DNA of 64,000 nucleotides from contig CM067369.1 of the NCBI GenBank assembly GCA_034401795.1, positions 87,756,506 through 87,820,505 on the forward strand, given 5' to 3'. Origin of the DNA: Chaetoderma sp. LZ-2023a (taxonomy: Eukaryota; Mollusca; Caudofoveata; Chaetodermatida; Chaetodermatidae). Position numbers and translations under genes: made by a program. This document shows, one piece after another, positions 56,104 to 64,000 of this stretch; the first letter of the stretch is position 1, and every line of letters begins with the position of its first letter. The notes below the pieces were generated by a model. It was not told where the DNA came from, did no database searches, and saw only the letters and a program-made list of their open reading frames with translations.

Positions 56104-57990
56104 TAAGACCAGTAATGGACGTGGTCCATTAAGACCAGTGATGGATGTGGTCCATTAAGACCACTGATGGATGTGGTCCATTAAGACCAGTGATGGATGT
56201 GGTCCATTAATACCAGTGATGGGTATGGTCTATTAAGATCAGTGATGGATGTGCTCTATTAAGACCAGTGATGGATGTGGTTCATTAAGACCAGTGATGG
56301 ATGTGGTTCATTAAGACCAGTGATGGATGTGGTCTATTAAGACCAGTGATGGGTGTGGTCTATTAAGATCAGTGATGGATGTGGTCTATTAAGATCAGTG
56401 ATGGATGTGGTCTATTAAGATCAGTGATGGATGTGCTCTATTAAGATCAGTGATGGATGTGATCTATTAAGATCAGTGATGGATGTGATCTATTAAGATC
56501 AGTGATGGATGTGATCTATTAAGATCAGTGATGGATGTGATCTATTAAGATCAGTGATGGATGTGGTCTATTAAGATCAGTGATGGATGTGATCTATTAA
56601 GATCAGTGATGGATGTGCTCCATTAAGATCAGTGATGGATGTGATCTATTAAGATCAGTGATGGATGTGATCTATTAAGATCAGTGATGGATGTGATCTA
56701 TTAAGATCAGTGATGGATGTGATCTATTAAGATCAGTGATGGATGTGATCTATTAAGATCAGTGATGGATGTGATCTATTAAGATCAGTGATGGATGTGG
56801 TCTATTAAGATCAGTGATGGATGTGGTCTATTAAGATCAGTGATGGATGTGATCTATTAAGATCAGTGATGGATGTGGGTCATTAAGATCAGTGATGGAT
56901 GTGCTCTATTAAGATCAGTGATGGATGTGATCTATTAAGATCAGTGATGGATGTGGTCTATTAAGATCAGTGATGGATGTGATCTATTAAGATCAGTGAT
57001 GGATGTGATCTATTAAGATCAGTGATGGATGTGGTCTATTAAGATCAGTGATGGATGTGGTCTATTAAGATCAGTGATGGATGTGATCTATTAAGATCAG
57101 TGATGGATGTGATCTATTAAGATCAGTGATGGATGTGATCTATTAAGATCAGTGATGGATGTGGTCTATTAAGATCAGTGATGGATGTGGTCTATTAAGA
57201 TCAGTGATGGATGTGATCTATTAAGATCAGTGATGGATGTGATCTATTAAGATCAGTGATGGATGTGATCTATTAAGATCAGTGATGGATGTGATCTATT
57301 AAGATCAGTGATGGATGTGATCTATTAAGATCAGTGATGGATGTGATCTATTAAGATCAGTGATGGATGTGATCTATTAAGATCAGTGATGGATGTGATC
57401 TATTAAGATCAGTGATGGATGTGATCTATTAAGATCAGTGATGGATGTGATCTATTAAGATCAGTGATGGATGTGATCTATTAAGATCAGTGATGGATGT
57501 GATCTATTAAGATCAGTGATGGATGTGGTCTATTAAGATCAGTGATGGATGTGGTCTATTAAGATCAGTGATGGATGTGGTCTATTAAGATCAGTGATGG
57601 ATGTGGTCTATTAAGATCAGTGATGGATGTGATCTATTAAGATCAGTGATGGATGTGGTCTATTAAGATCAGTGATGGATGTGGGTCATTAAGACCAGGG
57701 ATGGATGTGGGTCATTAAGACCAGTGATGGATGTGGTTCATTAAGAACAGTGATGGATGTGGTCCATTAAGACCAGTGATGGGTGTGGTCCATTAAGATC
57801 AATGACGGATGTGGTCGATTAAGACCAGTGATGGATGTGGTTCATTAAGACCAGTGATGGATGTGGTTCATTAAGAACAGTGATGGACATGGTCCATTAA
57901 GACCAGTGATGGGTGTGGTCCATTAAGATCAATGACGGATGTGGTCGATTAAGACCAGTGATGGGCGTGGTCGATTAAGACCAGTGGTAA
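56104..57990. repeat. 26-bp satellite, about 72 units
   Basis: The unit is GATCAGTGATGGATGTGATC plus TATTAA. Edge units read GACCA..TGGTC; central units read GATCA..TGATC. The centre is highly homogenised and the borders are variable, as usual for arrays evolving by unequal exchange. There are no spacers of constant length with unique content, so it is not CRISPR. Confidence 0.96.
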
Positions 57991-58630
57991 TCTGACCACC
58001 AGACTTTGGCGCGAGAAGGCAGGCAATCTATAGCGCAAGTATCACTACATGTGTACATAAGGAGTTACTTTTTCACAGAGCTATACCACTTGGACTAACA
58101 GTTGCTGTCAAATTTGTGTGCAGGATCAATCCATCACGCAAATCTAGCCAAAACATATCAAGCTAGTTATAATGCTCACTGTCCACAGTCATCCAGATAG
58201 TAAGTAATTTAGACAGGCCAGTATACGATATAGGCAGGTGTGACCTGCTATTGTTCAAGTCTACAAAGTTCTCAACTTTTGAAAATCGAAAGAGTAAGAT
58301 TTGGGGCGGGTCAGGAAGGGGGTTTCCCCACCCAAAGGTGTGGGATCTGGGCAGTTGTCAGAAATCAGTTTTCTTCAACAATCTCGAATATGCCTTGTCC
58401 ACTGCATGTGAGTGCCCTACTCTCTTTTACATGCACCAGCTTACCTGAGGGTCTTTCTTGGTTTTAGAGTCATCTTAGATTACGTATTTTATGTCTGATC
58501 ACAGAACGCTTACCGTAAAGCAAGTTGGTGTTCTGGCATCTTGCATTTGCCTTAGATATACTTATTAGCATGCAGTACTGAAAACTTCAGTTTCCCTGTT
58601 CTTGAAATCGAAACAGTCAAATTTCAATGA
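57991..58630. other. Intergenic DNA
   Basis: Two overlapping plus frames near 58,240-58,467 show no domain. I see nothing else. Confidence 0.35.
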
Positions 58631-58859
58631 TTAACACTTTAACACCCACATCAGCAAAAATTGGCTTCTGTAGTGCTCTTGAGAAATGTCCAATTGCAGA
58701 CCATGAAGACTATTTTTGAAAATGGAATGACTGCCTCAATAACCGAGCCAGTCATTCCAGTCGTAAATATTCAAAAATAGTCTTCTCTTGGTCTGTCAAT
58801 GGACATTTTCTATGAGAGAATTGAATATTTTAAAGCAAAATTAAGTGTACAAGGGTTAA
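58631..58859. repeat. Fold-back repeat, family 1
   Basis: Centre GCCTCAATAACCGAGCC. The right arm keeps TAGTCTTCTCTTGGTCTG and the copy ends GTGTACAAGGGTTAA. Confidence 0.75.
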
Positions 58860-58954
58860 AGTATTCATTTAATTTCTCAAATGGATGAACCTATGTCTCT
58901 ATGAGCAATGCATGCAAGAGAACCCCCCCCCCACCACCATAACCCTTTAACCCT

Positions 58955-59158
58955 TAACACTCTGGTGTCAAATTTTTTAATTTTCAAATTAAATTAAAAG
59001 ATGAACTGCTCTTCATTTTTCAACAAATTTGGTGGGAGATGGTGCTGTTATAGACAGCAACATCCTCCAGGAAAATTGTTGAAGAATGTACACCAGTTTC
59101 TTTGATAATGACACAGTAAAAGATAGAATATTGACATCAGTGTGCTAAGGGTTAATAC
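58955..59158. repeat. Fold-back repeat, family 3
   Basis: Begins AACCCTTAACACTCTGGTGT and ends TTGACATCAGTGTGCTAAGG then GTTAA, giving complementary ends. The hairpin centre is GGTGCTGTTATAGACAGCA. It abuts the family 1 copy that follows, sharing its terminal TTAA. Confidence 0.75.
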
Positions 59159-59386
59159 TCATATTAGCCAAATACGGCTTCTGCAGTGGGCTTGAGAAAT
59201 GTCCATTTGCAGACCAAGAGAAGACTATTTTTTAACAATTACCACTGGAATGACTGGCTCGATAACCGAGCCAGTCATTTCAGTGGTAAATATTCAAAAG
59301 TAGTCTTCTTTTGGTCTGCAAATGGACATTTTCTATGAGAAAATTGAAATTTTGTTAAACAAATTCAATGGTTATTAAAGGATTAA
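59152..59386. repeat. Fold-back repeat, family 1
   Basis: Centre GGCTCGATAACCGAGCC. Outer arms GTCCATTTGCAGACCAAGAG and CTTTTGGTCTGCAAATGGAC. Confidence 0.8.
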
Positions 59387-59562
59387 TATGGCTCACACAC
59401 AAGCACGCGCACACAGGAAACACTTCTGCAGATGGCCTGACCATACAGTTAATGCTAAAACTAATTTGACGGTATCGTATAATTGAACATAAAGTACAGC
59501 TCATAAATAAGTTTGAGCGTTTCCAAAAGCAAAACAATTTTGAAGACGATAAAAGAAATGTT

Positions 59563-59650
59563 CTGTTGAATATTCTGAGCCTAACTGAATTGGAACACAT
59601 TGCTGCCTTAGGCAGTAATGTCTTCCAATCGAATTATGCTCAAAATAATG
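59563..59650. repeat. Family 2 hairpin with its own apex
   Basis: GTTGAATATTCTGAGCCTAA..TTGGAACACATTGCTGCC pairs with GGCAGTAATGTCTTCCAA..TTATGCTCAAAATA. Confidence 0.7.
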
Positions 59651-59720
59651 GTATGTTTTTATTTTGTTTTGGACAAATTCTGAGCTGTGTTGTAGTATTA
59701 CGTGTAAATATATCACTTAC

Positions 59721-60059
59721 CCTTGATGAGTTAGATGTCTTGAACTCATGCAGACATCTGGCCCGACACTGTGCACTCAACACGGACATAACTTGACCTT
59801 TAGAATTAGCATTCTGGCCTGTACTTCCTTTGACGGCACTGGCACTACTATTCCCATGTCTTAGACGAGATGCCGACGAATCAGGATGATCGGAGTCAGC
59901 TGATATTGACCCCGCAGTCAGCAATATTAAAATTAAACAAAAGTATATAACATTAACACAGTATGTCGTATATCCGGTATTTACGAGAGATGAGCGCCAC
60001 ATACTCCATGGCAAGATAAACTGTCGTTTCGTATTTGTACGATTCCGAAGAAAAATCAT
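59721..60059 (-). CDS. Candidate first exon of a secreted or membrane protein
   Basis: An ATG frame of 113 codons (60,059 to 59,721) ends exactly at a consensus splice donor, AGG|GTAAGT (59,715-59,720), in phase 0. A second ATG (MWRSSLVN) directly precedes a strong hydrophobic segment, VNVIYFCLILILLTAG, then SISADSD, a plausible signal peptide and cleavage region. A Ser-rich stretch and SAQCRARCLHEFK follow. The C-x3-C-L pattern after a signal peptide distantly recalls the start of the anosmin cysteine box, but that is a weak guess. No downstream exon was found to the left, which is repeats. This is the best host-gene candidate in the window, at modest confidence. Confidence 0.4.
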
Positions 60060-60269
60060 GATGAAAATCGTTGTATTACGATTTCACATTTATCGACAGC
60101 TTGCAGACCCATATAAATCTGATGGTCATGTACAAATTTTATGAGCATTTACCATCTGAAAAAATTAAATACAACAAATAAAGTAACAAATATGGTCTAA
60201 TATTATTTAATGGGTACAAGCCAAGCAAAACTGACCGTGCAGCAGTATTGGTTTATTTATATATTTTTA
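60060..60269. other. Region upstream of the candidate exon
   Basis: AT-rich sequence that would hold the promoter of a minus-strand gene. No specific element was identified. Confidence 0.25.
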
Positions 60270-60345
60270 TCCTAGGAATGACTGGCTCGATGGCCGATAA
60301 ATGGTCAAAAATTGTCTAGTCTATTCTTACATCCCATTGACTTTC
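60270..60345. repeat. Family 1 fragment
   Basis: GGAATGACTGGCTCGATGGC then GGTCAAAAATTGTCTAGTC. Both ends are missing. Confidence 0.5.
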
Positions 60346-60355
60346 ATATTTAAGC

Positions 60356-60590
60356 TAACCCTTTAGCACTCACATCTGTTCAAGAAACATCCATTCTTCT
60401 CATTGAAAATGTCCATTTGCAGGCCAAGATAAATATTTTTTTTTAATTTATCACTGAAATAAAAGGCGCGATTATCAAGCTAGCAATTCCTGTGGTAAAT
60501 TTTCAAACAGAGTATGTCTTCTCTTTGTCTGTAAATGGACATTCAGTGACAATGAGAAATATTTTGAGCAAAGTAAAACAATACGATTGG
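60356..60590. repeat. Family 1 fold-back repeat, degenerate
   Basis: TAACCCTTTAGCACTCACATC, AAAATGTCCATTTGCAGGCC, and a decayed centre GGCGCGATTATCAAGC. Confidence 0.6.
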
Positions 60591-60596
60591 TTACCT

Positions 60597-60811
60597 CTTT
60601 AATCACTCTCAAGCTGGCATAACGGCTTCTTTAGTGGTCTTTAAGAAATAACCAGGTGAAGACTTTTTGAAGATTTACCAGTCGGATGACTGGCTCGAAA
60701 AACAAGCCAGTCATTCAAGTGATAAATGTTCAAAAATAATATTCTCTTGGCCTGCAAATCGACATTTTCCATGAAATTTTTTAAAAACAAATTTGACCAT
60801 TAAAGGGTTAA
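60597..60811. repeat. Fold-back repeat, family 1
   Basis: Centre GGCTCGAAAAACAAGCC. Right end TTTGACCATTAAAGGGTTAA. Confidence 0.75.
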
Positions 60812-62040
60812 TATTCCTGTGACCCTCACGACTGACATACCTATCATGACATCAGACAGTGCTTAAAGATATGACAACTGATATCTTGTCTCAGTAAATT
60901 ATCATATTTCTCTAGTAAGTAATTTCCGCCGGTCTGTTAAAATTACTTACACATGCAGGTATGCTTAAAGAATAGAAATCTGAAATAGTATGGATAGGAT
61001 GCAGCCTTTGAAAGAAATCTTAAACCTTTTATTGCAGAATTGCCCATGCATAAGTTGATTATTCAGCGACAATATGAGCAGCCATAGAAAACTTGTTGCT
61101 GAACCCTGTTGCTTTCCATTTTAATATACCATTGCTTTCCGTTTCTGAATGAAAACCAACTCCTTAGGGCCTTTGCAAAACCGGCTTATATTTCTATCTG
61201 AACGAGGGTACACCACCATAATGGTTAAAATGGTCTATTTCTCATAAGATCAGTTTAAAGTTACAAATACAAATGTTATACCTAGATAGATATTTGATCT
61301 GGAATGGGTTTTTTTAACAAAATTATTATTTAAGGAACTATTATAACGATCATGTATACTTACATATATGATAGTTTTAAAACTTTGACAATCACAGGTG
61401 TCCGAATTTAAGTGGCCACAACTAGCTTAAACTTTTCAGCTAACTTTTCAATCAAAATTACTGTACGATGCTGCGAGTCAGAAAATCTTCCTCTTTTTCC
61501 GTGCACATTTTGTTCGGAATCTGTTGGCCATCGCTTGATGAGTTGCGGTTTTATCGAAATAGATATCTAAGCAGCATGCTGCAACCGCATCATCGATGTC
61601 GGTCAAATGTCAAAAAACCCTAACATGTGTATAAAGATTCTGCATGATGCGGCTGTTTATTACTCGGATCCTGTCAGGAAGTGTCGGTCGACTACTCGGG
61701 TAGTTGGTTACAATATTCGGTAAAGTTGAATTTATCGAGTCGATAGAATGTAATAATCGACTCCAATCTAAAAATAGAGGCGTGCCTTCTACTTTTCTCG
61801 AAATCGAATCGAAGGAGATCTCGCGAGATACGAATGAATCGACTCCTATTATTTCTCCACAGATATCCAGTCTAAAAATAGAGACGTGGCTTCTTCGAGA
61901 ATACACTTTTAATGTATTGACCAGCCATCTTATTACGTCATCACAGCGACTATAGACTGTTTGTTACACAGACTCCACTTCGGAGACCGGACAGATCGGG
62001 ACCCATTCTATCTCTGTAGCGGACAGCAAAAGCAACAATG
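60812..62040. other. Unassigned DNA
   Basis: Two similar stretches, TCTAAAAATAGAGGCGTG (about 61,766) and TCTAAAAATAGAGACGTG (about 61,871), form a short direct repeat in a TCGA-rich patch. ATGTGGGTTGTGTATATG ending at a GTATGT near 62,060 could be a tiny first exon, but this is too weak to call. Confidence 0.3.
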
Positions 62041-62084
62041 TGGGTTGTGTATATGTTAACCGTATGTATTCAGTATTCTCATGT

Positions 62085-62225
62085 CCTATATTGTTGTTGT
62101 TATATGTTATATGTTATATGTAGGGGTCCACCGCCACATAGGCTCTGCCTTTGGTGGACTACCTGTTGTGAAACTGTAAATGTATATTCTATATCAAAAT
62201 AAATAATCTTGAACTTGAACTTGTT
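62085..62225 (+). mobile_element. Probable LINE/SINE 3' tail
   Basis: A stem-loop (GTCCACCGCCACATAGGC ... GCCTTTGGTGGAC) is followed by AAATAAATAATC and a CTTGAACTTGAACTTG tail. A 3' hairpin plus a short tandem tail is typical of CR1/L2-type LINEs and the SINEs they mobilise. No RT is present, so this is a truncated end. Confidence 0.55.
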
Positions 62226-62954
62226 GATTTTGGTACCATCTTTACCGCTGTATCACTAGCTTGATACAGACATTAAAATCTACTCGATCCACCCAGTGGT
62301 TCGTGTGATATCAACTCTTGACCTCATTTTGTGTGCGACAGATTTGAATTCTACGACGAACTCAGAGGGACTAATTTTCTGTTCACTATACCTGTCATAC
62401 AGACTACTATATGTAGGCTTTATATCATGAGATCAGTAGCTTAGCCAGGGGATCTAGGGGTGGGGGTCGCTCGCTCCCCCCCCCCCCCTGGACCAATCTT
62501 CCCAAATGTGGTGCCTAAATCATATGTCCGTAATACATACAAGTTTCTGGATGTCCCAACTCCCAAGCCGCCTTTAACAATATAGTCAATCTACATTGAA
62601 AATTAGAACTATTTGAATTTACAACGTTGTTAATGTCTTCTTGTCATCATTGTTCATCGCTATTGTGACGGAGTGATTTCACCACTGGTGAAGTCACTGC
62701 ATCACAGTGGTTGTTAGCGTTTTCATTATTTTTAAATTTTTCATATTTTTGTTGTGGTATGGTAACTTTAAGTCTGATGACGTATGTGTGTGGATGTCAT
62801 TTCATGCATGAGTCTGTACAATAGACATCTGTGCCGCCGGCGTAGGAATATATCAATAATTTACAGGAAAGTTCTTGCAAATTGTACGGCAGGGGCTGTG
62901 TTCAAGATAGGCATTGGTGGATGACTGCGAAACAATGGCATGGTGTATGTGTGA
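62226..62954. other. Intergenic DNA
   Basis: A poly-C run lies near 62,478-62,488 and a short palindrome TTTCACCACTGGTGAA at about 62,678. I see no gene. Confidence 0.4.
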
Positions 62955-63353
62955 TTGGAAAAAGGTGGTAATCGCCAACCTTCCCACCATAGAGATCCTT
63001 GTCAATCAGACAAGGGATCCAGACGTCGAAGAAGAACACATCGTCGGCGCAAATTAAGACGGCAGAGGATCAAGAGCCCTCCAGTATGTTCTCTGGCCAT
63101 CAAGCGGCAGGAGCGTGAGCAGCTACTGGAGCTGGTACGGAAAATGTGTGATCCAACACATCCAAAATCAGTTTGGTGCTCTGAGATGTCAGTTCCTGTG
63201 GTCAAGCCACAGAGGCGTCCTGTGAATAAGAAATCACAGATCCAGTGTAGCAGGAAGCCTGATGTCAAATTATCTAGTCTCACTCTTCAGTCTGGAAATA
63301 CTAAAGTATTTTCTAAATCTGAAACTGACCCTAAAGTGGTAGACAGGTGTTAG
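62955..63353 (+). other. Open frame of unknown origin, Arg/Lys-rich
   Basis: 132 codons without an upstream ATG; the first in-frame Met is at about 63,144. Near the start is a strongly basic run (GSRRRRRTHRRRKLRRQR), then KRQEREQLLELVRKMC. I do not recognise it. It could be an exon, a retroelement fragment or chance. Confidence 0.2.
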
Positions 63354-64000
63354 GTCTTGGTCTCTGAAATTTCGGGAATCAAGATCGACCCTGTTATTTC
63401 TAGTTTAGTGAGGTGTCAGTCTGTCAGACCATTGTCTAATGATTTGACAAGCTGCAATCATCAGTTATGGTGTTACGTGGAAAGCCGTCTCCTCAAGCAA
63501 TAATGGATACATCAGATGGAGATGACAACAGTCTCCAGCCAGGTTACCTAATGGTTCCCTGTTGGAAAGACTGGTATCAGATTTCTCCAGGTATATAATG
63601 TTTGATTTATATATATATGGACAAGATTTGATTTTGGTCCATACAATCAACTTACACCTATATTACTGAACAGACATCAATGGTGAATTTGCATGGAACT
63701 AACCCAATTCATTTTAACTCAGCTTCTGGAAGTGTGCACAATTCAACTTATGAATGGATTCTGAGTGGATAGCAAATAGTGAGACTCATCCAAAAGTGTC
63801 CATACAGAAATTTCCATCTTCCAGTGAAGAAGGATATGGAAAATCCGAAACCAACTACCCAATAAGGACGAAGATACCAAGAATTCATCCCAACATACTT
63901 ATGTTATTCAGACTATTAAGTTTTAAACTGAACAAGATTCAAGCTGAGATGACTCTGCACCCAACCATAATCAGACCTAATTAGGTTTTAAACTGAAAAT
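63354..64000. other. Unassigned DNA at window end
   Basis: A 76-codon plus frame (63,754-63,984) has a phrase similar to the previous frame (SETHPKV versus SETDPKV). I cannot assign it. No other feature. Confidence 0.25.

Noticed and set aside
56104-57990. CRISPR array
   Set aside because: Units are contiguous 26-mers with no unique spacers, the DNA is animal-like, and there are no cas genes.

Overview
This window is eukaryotic, animal-type DNA and consists almost entirely of repeats. It is AT-rich and holds several classes of retroelement (DIRS, Ty3/Gypsy, Penelope-like, a probable LINE tail), dense fold-back (MITE-like) repeats, long minisatellites and scattered TACATGTA-type words. This suits a marine invertebrate such as a mollusc, another lophotrochozoan or a lancelet, but I cannot fix the species. 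No rRNA, tRNA, CRISPR array or bacterial operon was seen. The only host-gene candidate I take seriously is one possible first exon at about 59.7-60.1 kb on the minus strand.

Layout. 0-7.7 kb: fold-back repeats, a decayed Penelope-like element (2.9-3.96 kb) and a decayed copy of a widespread PIN-like 'DTDLL/GCDTTS' protein (6.1-6.9 kb). 7.7-20.0 kb: a leader sequence plus 35-bp minisatellite present twice, with a 7.1-kb DIRS retrotransposon (copy 1, 9.75-16.88 kb) inserted in the leader of the second. The second array also contains a 1,372-bp higher-order duplication. 20-24.8 kb: microsatellites, fold-back repeats and a roughly 200-bp tandem repeat. 24,818-40,159: a Ty3/Gypsy element with 852-bp LTRs that look identical, flanked by CAAG, and split inside its reverse transcriptase by a second DIRS element (copy 2, 28.70-35.79 kb). 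42,971-43,470: a gap of exactly 500 N. 43,471-48,518: a second version of 22.5-43.0 kb that lacks the Gypsy/DIRS insertion (an empty site). 48.5-61 kb: more fold-back repeats and a 1.9-kb array of a 26-bp satellite (56.1-58.0 kb). 61-64 kb: mostly unassigned DNA with a probable LINE/SINE 3' tail.

How it fits together. All identifiable proteins belong to mobile elements. The DIRS elements encode Gag, reverse transcriptase/RNase H/methyltransferase-like, and tyrosine recombinase. They carry inverted terminal repeats and an internal complementary region that spells out the joined ends, as expected for replication through a circle. The Gypsy element encodes Gag, protease, RT/RNase H and integrase. 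Both DIRS copies and the Gypsy element carry reading-frame breaks, several of them at homopolymers. The most informative features are: a nested insertion present in one version of the locus and absent from the other; inverted repeats that match within each DIRS copy but differ between copies; and several fold-back families whose arms stay complementary although their sequences diverge.
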